Below are positions 1-6,628 of a stretch of 7,912 bases of DNA, in pieces. The position numbers and the translations under genes are program-made. The stretch is from Klebsiella pneumoniae (GTDB lineage Bacteria > Pseudomonadota > Gammaproteobacteria > Pseudomonadales > Azotimanducaceae). The stretch covers positions 1 to 7,912 of the forward strand of contig CAMDVY010000127.1 in assembly GCA_945878745.1 (NCBI GenBank). The letters run 5' to 3'. The notes below the pieces were generated by a model that worked only from the letters and a program-made list of their open reading frames with translations, did not search any database and had not been told where the DNA came from. Every line of letters starts with the position of its first letter. Position 1 is the stretch's first letter.

Positions 1-566
1 AAATCTGGAACCCGGTGTGGGAGGCGGCCATAGAACTCAATCTGCCTGTGTCCTTCCATATTCTGACGTCCCGTGGTGGCAGTGTGCGTGGCCCAAGACT
101 CAACAGTTTCATGTCTATCATTCGTGGCAATCAGGACATCATGGGCACACTGATTTTTGGCGGTGTATTCGAACGCTACCCGGCGCTGAAGGTCTGCTGC
201 GTCGAAGCCGATGCCGGCTGGGTGCCGCATTATCTGTATCGCATGGATCATGCGTACAACCGCCATCGCAACTGGCTTGGCAAAGGTACCAAGCTGTCGC
301 GTCAGCCGAGCGAGTACTTCAGCGATCATATCTACACCACGTTCCAGGATGACTGGGTGGCTTTCAAGTGCGCCAACGACATGAACTGGCGGCGCCTGAT
401 GTGGGCCAATGATTTCCCACACAGTGATTCCACCTGGCCCTGGTCACAGGCCATGCTGGCGGAGCAGACGAAGCACCTTACTGCCGAGCAGACGCGTGCG
501 ATTCTTTGTGACAACGTGGCGCAACTGTATGGCATTGATACCAGCCAGCTGCTCACGGCAGCCTGA
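1..566 (+). CDS. Amidohydrolase-2 family metal-dependent enzyme, C-terminal half (5' truncated by window)
   Basis: The reading frame is open from the window edge (first full codon at 3) to TGA at 564-566, giving about 187 residues. Members of this TIM-barrel family are usually 320-400 residues, so roughly half is missing on the left and the true start is not visible. Seen in the sequence: a His in the motif PVSFHIL (codon 57-59), the usual metal ligand after a central strand; the block VEADAGWVPHYLYRMD (Glu codon 204-206); and the strand-8 motif NDFPHSDSTWP with the conserved Asp at 411-413 and His at 420-422. These are typical of amidohydrolase-2 proteins related to ACMSD and gamma-resorcylate decarboxylase, which hydrolyse or decarboxylate small cyclic or aromatic acids in the cytoplasm. 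The substrate cannot be named. It ends 6 bases before the thiamine-diphosphate enzyme, so the two are probably co-transcribed. GTG at 15 is an internal codon, not a start. Confidence 0.88.
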   Translation, partial: IWNPVWEAAIELNLPVSFHILTSRGGSVRGPRLNSFMSIIRGNQDIMGTLIFGGVFERYPALKVCCVEADAGWVPHYLYRMDHAYNRHRNWLGKGTKLSRQPSEYFSDHIYTTFQDDWVAFKCANDMNWRRLMWANDFPHSDSTWPWSQAMLAEQTKHLTAEQTRAILCDNVAQLYGIDTSQLLTAA

Positions 567-569
567 GGA
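565..569 (+). promoter_or_regulatory. Ribosome binding site GAGGA for the TPP enzyme
   Basis: GAGGA overlaps the stop codon of the amidohydrolase. It lies 3 bases before ATG 573 and 6 bases before ATG 576. The spacing favours the second ATG as the real initiator, which would remove one Met. The overlap with the upstream stop suggests translational coupling. Confidence 0.5.
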
Positions 570-572
570 CCG

Positions 573-2216
573 ATGATGAGTTACTCCGGAGCAGATCTCA
601 TAGCCGATGGGTTGGCGACACTGGGCGTGGAACATGTTTTTGGCATTGTCAGCATCCACAACATGCCGATCTTCGATGCGATCAATCGGCTCGGCAAGAC
701 GAAGATCATCGACGTGCGGCATGAGCAGGGCGGCACACATGCAGCGGATGGTTATGCGCGGGCTACCGGCAAGCTGGGCGTGATGATCGCGTCTACCGGT
801 CCTGGTACGACGAATACGGTCACAGGTCTGTACGAAGCCCAGTATGCCTCGTCCCGTGTGATGGTCATCACCGGTCAGGCTGAAACCGCGTTTTACGGCA
901 AAGCCCTCGGGTATGTTCACGAAGCCGAAAATCAGCTGCCGATGCTCAGAACGGTGTGTCGGCGGGTCGAGAGTCCGCGTCACGTTGACAGGCTGGCAGA
1001 CGCATTCAATCAGGTCGTCGACGATATCTTCACGGGTCGCCCGGCACCCGGTGCCCTGGAGATTCCCATCGACGTGCAGTATGCACAGACATCGAAGCCG
1101 GTATTCGTCACGCCAGGACGTACTCAGTTTCCAGGCAATGCGGCAGCGTTTGACGCGATGGCCGGCAAACTGAAAAAAGCCAGCCGGCGTGTGATTGTCG
1201 CCGGTGGCGGGGTAGTAGCCGCTGGAGCCAGTGCTGCACTCAAGGCACTGGCGGAAAAACTGGATTGCCCGGTTCTGACGAGTGTGGATGGACGCGGCTC
1301 GATACCCGAGGATCACCCGCTGTGTGTTGGCAACTACTACAACAGTACCGGCATGTATCAGGCCATAGGAGACGCGGATGTCACGCTCGCCATCGGCACG
1401 CGGTTTGCGGTCGGGGTCGATGGTCAATTCGCCAAACAGACACCGCCCGGTGAACTGCTGCAGATCGACATCGATCCGGCCATGATCGGAAGAACCCATC
1501 GTGCCCATGTTGGCGTGCAGGCCGATGCGAAACTTGCCATCGAAGCGCTGTTGTCCCGACTTGACGATGTGTCAGGCAATGATGCGCAATTCAACGAGAA
1601 GATCTGGTCGTCCCGTGAAGGCGTGCGCACTGCCATGCGTAAGCGCCTGGGTGAGGATTGGCCATATGTGATGGACAAACTGCGCGATGCCTTGCCACGT
1701 GACGGCGTGTTCGTGCGTGACCAGACCATCTCGGCCTATAACTGGGGCAACCAACAGTTCCCCATCTATGAACCACGCTCGACCATGAATCCGACCTCGG
1801 GTGCCATCGGTCCTGGACTGCCGCTGGCCATCGGCGCGGCCATCGGTAGTGGCAAGCGCACTGTGGTCATCCATGGTGATGGTGGATTCATGTTCCATGC
1901 GACAGAAATGGCGACTGCTGCCCAGTATCAGGTGCCGCTACTGATCTGCGTATTCAACGACCAGGGGTATGGGGTGCTGCGCTGGTTGCAGGACACCCGC
2001 TTTGGTCGCATCAATGAAACCGACATCGGCAAGATGGATTTCACGACCATGGCCAAGAGCATGGGCGTGCCTGGTGAGCGGGTAAAAAGTGTCGAGGAAT
2101 TCAAGGCGGCGGTCGACCGCGGTATGCAGGTGGCAGGGCCTTACCTCATCGATGTGGATATGGAGCACTTCAAGCCGATGGAGATTTCCATCATGCCGAA
2201 AAAACGCGCGTCCTGA
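573..2216 (+). CDS. Thiamine-diphosphate-dependent enzyme, acetolactate synthase-like superfamily
   Basis: A 547-residue protein with the three domains of the ALS/benzoylformate decarboxylase superfamily. The N-terminal Pyr domain (about 1-170) has RHEQGGTHAADGYARATG with the cofactor-activating Glu at 51 and STGPGTTN after it. The central domain (about 190-330) has the usual VIVAGGGV strand. The C-terminal PP domain has the diphosphate/Mg motif starting GDGGF at 435-439 and ending ND at 462-463, about the standard spacing. It should therefore bind ThDP and Mg and cleave or join a bond next to a carbonyl, such as decarboxylation of a 2-oxo acid. True acetolactate synthases carry a DAFQE-type motif after the TGQ strand. 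Here TGQAETAFYGK and then HEAENQLPML stand instead, and no IlvN regulatory subunit follows, so I would not call it ilvB. The start is ATG 573 or, with better spacing, ATG 576. It sits between the amidohydrolase and a small protein in one apparent operon. Confidence 0.9.
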   Translation: MMSYSGADLIADGLATLGVEHVFGIVSIHNMPIFDAINRLGKTKIIDVRHEQGGTHAADGYARATGKLGVMIASTGPGTTNTVTGLYEAQYASSRVMVITGQAETAFYGKALGYVHEAENQLPMLRTVCRRVESPRHVDRLADAFNQVVDDIFTGRPAPGALEIPIDVQYAQTSKPVFVTPGRTQFPGNAAAFDAMAGKLKKASRRVIVAGGGVVAAGASAALKALAEKLDCPVLTSVDGRGSIPEDHPLCVGNYYNSTGMYQAIGDADVTLAIGTRFAVGVDGQFAKQTPPGELLQIDIDPAMIGRTHRAHVGVQADAKLAIEALLSRLDDVSGNDAQFNEKIWSSREGVRTAMRKRLGEDWPYVMDKLRDALPRDGVFVRDQTISAYNWGNQQFPIYEPRSTMNPTSGAIGPGLPLAIGAAIGSGKRTVVIHGDGGFMFHATEMATAAQYQVPLLICVFNDQGYGVLRWLQDTRFGRINETDIGKMDFTTMAKSMGVPGERVKSVEEFKAAVDRGMQVAGPYLIDVDMEHFKPMEISIMPKKRAS

Positions 2217-2231
2217 CAAACGATCCTGCCC

Positions 2232-2549
2232 ATGTCAATTCGACTCGAAAAACCCTGGCGCCCCCGTGCAGAAGCGCCGCAGTTGTCCGGCCAGCTGGGG
2301 GTGTTCCAACTGGCGGACAACGAAGACCAGGTGGTGTTCATCGGAGTTGCAGATGCGCGCTCGCTGTTCGGGCTGCGCAGTGCCGTCGCGGATGCCTTCA
2401 GCCGACTGACCGATGCGGTCCAGTTCAGGGTTGAATCGACGTCCGCATACCACACCCGTTATCGAGAGCTGCTCATGATCCATGTGGCCGATCATGGGGC
2501 CTTGCCGACCGCCAATCCCACCATCGTGCTCGGTCGGCTGCATCCCTGA
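2232..2549 (+). CDS. Small GIY-YIG-like domain protein (105 aa), function unknown
   Basis: A 105-residue soluble protein with no signal peptide or membrane segment. It begins 15 bases after the TPP enzyme without a clear ribosome binding site, so it may rely on coupled translation. Residues 20-38 read GQLGVFQLAD then VVFIG, which matches the two-strand GIY...YIG core, with Phe25 and Phe36 eleven residues apart at the places of the two tyrosines. A basic helix with Arg43 and Arg49 follows. Later come YRELL (Glu79) and LPTAN (Asn95). The order Arg-Glu-Asn and the Glu-Asn distance resemble the catalytic residues of GIY-YIG nucleases such as I-TevI. From memory, similar small proteins with W-P, LFGLR and ELLMIHVADHG-like blocks occur beside metabolic genes, but I cannot name the family securely. 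Nuclease activity is doubtful because both tyrosines are replaced. That this is a real gene is well supported by its tight fit between two genes and its conserved-looking motifs. Confidence 0.75.
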   Translation: MSIRLEKPWRPRAEAPQLSGQLGVFQLADNEDQVVFIGVADARSLFGLRSAVADAFSRLTDAVQFRVESTSAYHTRYRELLMIHVADHGALPTANPTIVLGRLHP

Positions 2550-2554
2550 ACACC

Positions 2555-4291
2555 ATGCCGGTCCGCATCGTGTTACGCCATGATGGTGAGTGGCGGTTGT
2601 TTGAGTCTCCCTGTCGTCTCATACGAGCGACGACCACCGACGAAGTGCTGGCCGCCATGCAGGACATGGAAGCTGCTGTCACAACGGGTCTCCACGCCGC
2701 AGGGTTCGTGTCCTACGAAGCGGCGGCCGGATTCGACCCTGCCTTGCAGACACTTTCGTGTGGCGCACTGCCGCTGGTGTGGTTCGGATTGTTCGAGGGG
2801 TTTGAGGTCGTGCCAGCGCCCGTCAAGACGGCTGGTTCAGAGCCTGTCGACTGGCAGCTGGCGACCAGCATCGAAGACTACCGGGAAAGGCTTGCGACCA
2901 TACGGGACGCCTTGGCCGAGGGGCGTACTTACCAGGTCAATCACACCGAACGACTGCATTCGGACCTTGCGGATATGCGCTCGCTTTTTTTTCAGGTTGC
3001 GGCTGATGCACCCTATGCTGCGCTGATCGAGACCGACACGTTCACCATCGTGTCAGCGTCTCCGGAATTGTTTTTTGATCTTCGTGGGACCGCCATTGTC
3101 TGCCAGCCGATGAAAGGCACAGCGGCGCGGGCACTCACCAGTGCTGCAGATCTTGAACGTGCACGATGGTTATCGACATCGATCAAGAATCGCGCTGAAA
3201 ATGTGATGATCACCGACATGGTGCGCAACGACCTCGGTCGAATCGCCAGGGTAGGCAGTGTCCGGGTTGCGGATCTTTTCGCTGTCCAACGACTGCGTAA
3301 CGTGTGGCAGATGACCAGCACCGTTTCGGCGACTACGGATGTGTCGATCACCCAGATATTCCATGCACTGTTTCCAGGAGCTTCGGTAACCGGCGCGCCG
3401 AAGGCGTCGAGCATGTCGATCATCAGAGCCCTGGAATCGACCCCGCGGGAAATCTACACCGGCGCCATCGGATACATTGGACCCGATCGTCGCGCGCGGT
3501 TCAGCATCGCCATTCGAACGGCCTGGACCCATCGAGCGTCACCGCGTGCCACCTATGGTGCTGGTGGAGGCATCGTGTGGGACTCCGATCCGGATGAAGA
3601 ATTCGCGGAGTTGCTGGCCAAGACGAATGTCGTCAGGGCGGCGACAGCGCCCATGTTTCAATTGCTTGCGACGTTGTTGTGGACGCCGGCCGGTGGCTGG
3701 TTTCTGCTCCGCCAGCATCTGGATCGCCTGGCGGCCAGTGCGGAGTACTTCTCGTTCAAGTTTGATGAACAAGCCGTGATGAATGCACTCGACGAACGGA
3801 TTGATCCTCCTGATGGCCCTCAGCGTGTTCGGCTGACTCTCGGCAGGATGGGTGAAGTCGAGGTCAAACGGCAGAGTCTGGTGCCTTCATCATGGCAGGT
3901 TGCTGACATCCAACTCGTGCGCGGTTGGGTTGATGTGTCGGATGTGTTGATGTATCACAAGACGACACACCGCGTTCGGTACGATGCTGCCGGGGCCGGC
4001 AGCGAGGTTCTGTTGATCAATGAGGCTGGCCGGATTACGGAGAGCACCATTGCCAACGTCGTCTATTCCTTGCAAGGCAAACGATACACTCCGCCGGTCG
4101 AGGATGGTCTGTTGCCGGGAACCTTTCGTGCCTGGATGCTGCAACTCGGCATCGTGCAGGAACGATCACTGCATGAGCGTGAGTTGTCGGAAATAGAGGA
4201 GTTACTGCTGGTGAATGCCCTTCGCGGGGTGCGAAAAGTAGACCGGGTTCTCACCCCGGAAGGCAAAGTACTCTTCGAACGAAATCGCTGA
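2555..4291 (+). CDS. pabBC: Bifunctional aminodeoxychorismate synthase component I / 4-amino-4-deoxychorismate lyase (PabB-PabC fusion)
   Basis: A 578-residue fusion protein. Residues 1 to about 360 are a chorismate-binding enzyme: TYQVN at 125-129, MKGT with Lys187 (the PabB-type active-site lysine in the P-I/M-K-G-T motif), NRAENVMITDMVRNDLGR at 212-229 with the acidic Mg/chorismate residues, SVTGAPK at 277-283, then YTGAIGYIG. Residues about 365-578 are a fold-IV PLP lyase: HKTTHRVRYD with the PLP lysine at 469, NEAGRITESTIANV at 489-502, and a loop ending GLLPGTFR at 518-525. Together they convert chorismate to 4-amino-4-deoxychorismate and then release pyruvate to give p-aminobenzoate for folate. 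The glutamine amidotransferase PabA is not in the window and must be supplied from elsewhere. It starts 5 bases after the small protein with no clear Shine-Dalgarno, which fits coupled translation in the same operon. An anthranilate or isochorismate enzyme is less likely because of the fused lyase. The gene contains a T8 run at 2985-2992 with the frame intact. Confidence 0.92.
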   Translation: MPVRIVLRHDGEWRLFESPCRLIRATTTDEVLAAMQDMEAAVTTGLHAAGFVSYEAAAGFDPALQTLSCGALPLVWFGLFEGFEVVPAPVKTAGSEPVDWQLATSIEDYRERLATIRDALAEGRTYQVNHTERLHSDLADMRSLFFQVAADAPYAALIETDTFTIVSASPELFFDLRGTAIVCQPMKGTAARALTSAADLERARWLSTSIKNRAENVMITDMVRNDLGRIARVGSVRVADLFAVQRLRNVWQMTSTVSATTDVSITQIFHALFPGASVTGAPKASSMSIIRALESTPREIYTGAIGYIGPDRRARFSIAIRTAWTHRASPRATYGAGGGIVWDSDPDEEFAELLAKTNVVRAATAPMFQLLATLLWTPAGGWFLLRQHLDRLAASAEYFSFKFDEQAVMNALDERIDPPDGPQRVRLTLGRMGEVEVKRQSLVPSSWQVADIQLVRGWVDVSDVLMYHKTTHRVRYDAAGAGSEVLLINEAGRITESTIANVVYSLQGKRYTPPVEDGLLPGTFRAWMLQLGIVQERSLHERELSEIEELLLVNALRGVRKVDRVLTPEGKVLFERNR

Positions 4292-4337
4292 GTCCAGGGA
4301 TGGCATCCTGTTGTCCGGCGATGAATTGCGCTGGACT
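4291..4337 (+). repeat. Inverted repeat after pabBC (AGTCCAG ... CTGGACT)
   Basis: Perfect 7-base arms lie at 4291-4297 and 4331-4337, separated by 33 bases, with a smaller CAGG/CCTG dyad at 4295-4298 and 4307-4310. It begins at the last base of the pabBC stop codon. There is no T tract after either arm, so it is not a convincing intrinsic terminator. It could be a weak mRNA 3' structure or chance. Confidence 0.3.
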
Positions 4338-4364
4338 GCGCAGATTGGGAGGAGATTGCCCAGC

Positions 4365-4370
4365 TATAAT
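4365..4370 (+). promoter_or_regulatory. Candidate -10 box (TATAAT) upstream of rfbF
   Basis: A perfect sigma-70 -10 hexamer sits 48 bases before the rfbF start in an otherwise GC-rich gap of 126 bases between genes. The best -35-like hexamer, TTGGGA at 4345-4350, would give a spacer of only 14 bases, so the -35 is weak or the promoter needs an activator. A new transcription unit starting here would separate the polysaccharide genes from the operon upstream. Confidence 0.5.
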
Positions 4371-4380
4371 CGCGGGGCCC

Positions 4381-4412
4381 GAAAGGACACTTCAGACAGC
4401 AGGGAAAGGACA
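4381..4412 (+). repeat. Direct repeat GAAAGGACA, two copies; the second is the rfbF ribosome binding site
   Basis: GAAAGGACA occurs at 4381-4389 and again at 4404-4412, 23 bases apart. The second copy contains AAAGGA at 4405-4410, 7 bases before ATG 4418, which is a good Shine-Dalgarno and fixes that start. The first copy has no start codon after it and may be a ribosome standby site or a chance repeat. Confidence 0.55.
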
Positions 4413-4417
4413 TCGTT

Positions 4418-5188
4418 ATGAAAGTTATGATACTTGCCGGCGGCTTTGGCTCGCGTATCAGCGAAGAAAGCACGATTCGACCGAAGCCCATGGTTGAGAT
4501 TGGTGGCATGCCCATCCTCTGGCACATCATGAAGATCTATTCCCGGCATGGGCTGAATGACTTCATCATCTGTTGCGGTTACAAGAGTGACTACATCAAG
4601 GAGTGGTTCAACAGCTATCGTTATCGTCATGCCGATGTCACCTTTGACTTCCGTCAGGGAGCGACTGAAGTACATACCAACGGCATTGAGCCCTGGCGCG
4701 TAACGCTGGTCGAGACTGGCGCAGGCAGCGGTACGGGTGGTCGCGTCAAGATCGCAGCGAAATACCTCGACGAACAGCCCTTCTGTCTGACCTATGGCGA
4801 CGGCGTTGGCAACATCGATGTCAGTGAGACCATCGCGTTCCACAAGTCACACGGCAAGCTCGTGACCATGACGGCGGTCAAGCCAGAGGCGCGTTACGGC
4901 GTGCTGCGGTTCGACGACGGCGAGCACAAGGTCAGCAGTTTCAAGGAAAAGCCCAAGGATGCCGCCTACATCAACGGTGGTTACTTCGTGATTGAGCGTC
5001 GAGCCGTGGACTACATCAAGGACGATGCTGTCATGTGGGAAGCCGCGCCCATGGAGGGTATTGCCCAGGATGGTCAGATGATGGCACGCAAGCATGATGG
5101 TTTCTGGATGGCCATGGATACGCTGCGTGACAAGATCGTTCTCGACAAGATGTGGACCGATGGCAACGCGCCCTGGAAAGTCTGGTAA
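4418..5188 (+). CDS. rfbF: Glucose-1-phosphate cytidylyltransferase
   Basis: A 256-residue cytosolic nucleotidyltransferase that joins CTP and alpha-D-glucose 1-phosphate to give CDP-glucose and diphosphate, the first step to CDP-3,6-dideoxyhexoses and related surface sugars. Seen: the nucleotide-binding loop LAGGFGSR at 6-13, the RPKPM lysine at 23, the family block GGMPILWHIMKIYSRHG, the metal-binding TYGDGV with Asp128, the FKEKP motif, and the very typical C-terminal end APWKVW. The length equals that of RfbF/DdhA proteins. The start at 4418 is supported by the strong ribosome binding site. It is likely transcribed from the TATAAT box upstream together with the DUF4910 gene 28 bases downstream. 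The partner CDP-glucose 4,6-dehydratase, normally adjacent, is absent here. A different NDP-sugar specificity is unlikely given the match along the whole length. Confidence 0.93.
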   Translation: MKVMILAGGFGSRISEESTIRPKPMVEIGGMPILWHIMKIYSRHGLNDFIICCGYKSDYIKEWFNSYRYRHADVTFDFRQGATEVHTNGIEPWRVTLVETGAGSGTGGRVKIAAKYLDEQPFCLTYGDGVGNIDVSETIAFHKSHGKLVTMTAVKPEARYGVLRFDDGEHKVSSFKEKPKDAAYINGGYFVIERRAVDYIKDDAVMWEAAPMEGIAQDGQMMARKHDGFWMAMDTLRDKIVLDKMWTDGNAPWKVW

Positions 5189-5205
5189 CGTCTGACAGCA
5201 ACAGC

Positions 5206-5209
5206 AGGA
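5206..5209 (+). promoter_or_regulatory. Ribosome binding site AGGA for the DUF4910 gene
   Basis: AGGA lies 7 bases before GTG 5217. No better ATG or Shine-Dalgarno pair exists nearby: the first in-frame ATG is about ten codons inside and would cut into the first helix. This supports GTG as initiator. Confidence 0.5.
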
Positions 5210-5216
5210 TTCACGC

Positions 5217-6506
5217 GTGTTTACACCCCTTGATACCGGCACCGCAATGTACGCGTTGTGCGAGCGACTGTTTCCAATCTGTCGCAGCATTACCGGGGCC
5301 GGTGTTCGCGACACACTGAACATCCTGCGAGAACATCTTGATCTCACCATCCATGAGGTGCCAACCGGCACCCCTGCGTTCGACTGGCAGGTGCCTCGCG
5401 AATGGAACATCCGCAGTGCGTGGATAGCTGACTCGAGTGGCCGACGACTCGTCGACTTCGCAAACAGCAATCTGCATGTCATGAGTTATTCAACGCCGGT
5501 CGATCGGATGGTTGATCTGGAGGAACTGCAGGCGCATCTTCATTCGTTGCCTGACTTCCCGGATCGCATTCCGTACCGAACCAGTTACTACGACGAACGC
5601 TGGGGATTTTGTCTCAGTCATCGCCAGCGCGAAACGCTGGTTGCAGGCCAGTATCGAGTACATATCGACTCAACGCTGACCGAAGGATCGCTGACGTACG
5701 GGGAGTATTTCATTCCCGGCGAGCAAGATGAAGAGCTGCTGGTATCGACGCATGTGTGTCATCCCTCGCTGGCCAACGACAATCTGTCTGGTATAGCGGT
5801 GGCGATTGCACTCGCTCAGTCGATCGCCGCGCTGCCGAACAAACCGCGCTACGGCGTTCGTTTCATCTTTATTCCGGGCACTATCGGAGCGATTACCTGG
5901 CTCGCGGTGAATACCTCACGCATCGCGGCAATCAGCGGCGGGGTGGTCTTGAGCGGCGTCGGCGATCCCGGGAGTTTGACCTTCAAGCAGAGCAAGCGTG
6001 GTGATGGCCTGCTCGATCGGGCGTTTGCGCGGGTAGTGGGTCAACAACACGGCAGTGTGCGGCCCTATCTGCCTTATGGTTACGATGAGCGCCAGTTTTG
6101 TTCCCCAGGCATAGACATCGCCATGGGTTGTCTCATGCGGACGCCGTATGGCGAGTACGATGCGTACCACTCATCGGCTGACAATCTTGATCTCATCACC
6201 CCAGGTGCGCTGGCCGATTCTCTGGAAGCCTGCCACAACGCCTTCACCAGCGTGCTGACTTCGCCTCGTTATCTCAGCACAAATCCGCAATGCGAGCCGC
6301 AGTTGGGGCGGCGTGGTCTCTACGATGCGATCGGTGGCAACAACGAAAGCAAATCACTACAGCTGGCGCTGCTCTGGATGCTGGCCTACGCCGACGGCAA
6401 GTTCACGCTCGATGATCTGGAGTCATTGTCCGGCATGCCGAGAGTGACCCTTGAGAAGGCGGCTGGATTGCTGCTGGATGCCGATCTGCTGGATCGTATC
6501 GACTGA
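5217..6506 (+). CDS. DUF4910 aminopeptidase-like protein (M28-like fold with C-terminal winged helix)
   Basis: A 429-residue protein starting at GTG, matching the DUF4910/DUF2172 family in length and motifs. The N-terminal part (about 1-110) has LFPICRSITG and the block with FDWQVPREWNI. The central part has the zinc-peptidase-like motif STHVCHPSLANDN with His179, His182 and Asp188; FIPGTIGAITW at 218-228; GYDERQFCSPGID with Asp290 and Glu291; and YHSSADN with His318. The C-terminal 60 residues (about 365-429) look like a winged-helix domain. It has no signal peptide or membrane segment, so it is cytoplasmic. Family members are annotated as aminopeptidase-like and, from memory, often lie in polysaccharide or sugar-nucleotide clusters, which fits its position 28 bases after rfbF. 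The biochemical role is not established. The Glu-Glu pair of true M28 peptidases is replaced by PGTIG, so peptidase activity is uncertain. Confidence 0.88.
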   Translation: MFTPLDTGTAMYALCERLFPICRSITGAGVRDTLNILREHLDLTIHEVPTGTPAFDWQVPREWNIRSAWIADSSGRRLVDFANSNLHVMSYSTPVDRMVDLEELQAHLHSLPDFPDRIPYRTSYYDERWGFCLSHRQRETLVAGQYRVHIDSTLTEGSLTYGEYFIPGEQDEELLVSTHVCHPSLANDNLSGIAVAIALAQSIAALPNKPRYGVRFIFIPGTIGAITWLAVNTSRIAAISGGVVLSGVGDPGSLTFKQSKRGDGLLDRAFARVVGQQHGSVRPYLPYGYDERQFCSPGIDIAMGCLMRTPYGEYDAYHSSADNLDLITPGALADSLEACHNAFTSVLTSPRYLSTNPQCEPQLGRRGLYDAIGGNNESKSLQLALLWMLAYADGKFTLDDLESLSGMPRVTLEKAAGLLLDADLLDRID

Positions 6507-6553
6507 CCCTCGAAGGCTTGCGTGCCGGCGTTCGGTATGGACGAAGCCGTCAA

Positions 6554-6586
6554 TCGAATCTGTCGAACGCCAAGAACTTGATTCGA
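6554..6586. repeat. Inverted repeat TCGAATC ... GATTCGA
   Basis: Perfect 7-base arms at 6554-6560 and 6580-6586 with a 19-base loop, about 180-210 bases before the acyl-CoA dehydrogenase start. There is no T tract, so a terminator is unlikely. It could be a binding site for a dimeric regulator or chance. Confidence 0.3.
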
Positions 6587-6593
6587 GCCAATG

Positions 6594-6628
6594 GTTGCTT
6601 GCAACTTCAGTCGATGGCCGATTACAGT
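6594..6628 (+). promoter_or_regulatory. Weak candidate promoter with overlapping palindrome
   Basis: The palindrome GTTGC-TT-GCAAC (6594-6605) overlaps a -35-like TTGCAA at 6599-6604. An 18-base spacer leads to TACAGT at 6623-6628, each hexamer matching four of six consensus bases. If real, it would drive the acyl-CoA dehydrogenase gene with an operator on the -35 box, leaving a leader of over 100 bases. The evidence is slight. Confidence 0.22.

Noticed and set aside
444..1508. 354-codon open frame on the - strand opposite the amidohydrolase end and TPP enzyme
   Set aside because: It crosses two well-supported + strand genes, shows no family motif, and is rich in Arg, His and Cys as expected of an antisense shadow in a GC-rich region.
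573..2216. Naming the TPP enzyme ilvB (acetolactate synthase)
   Set aside because: The cofactor motifs are shared by the whole superfamily, the ALS-type segment after the TGQ strand is different, and no ilvN follows.
4291..4337. Rho-independent terminator after pabBC
   Set aside because: The arms are only 7 bases with a 33-base loop and no T tract follows.
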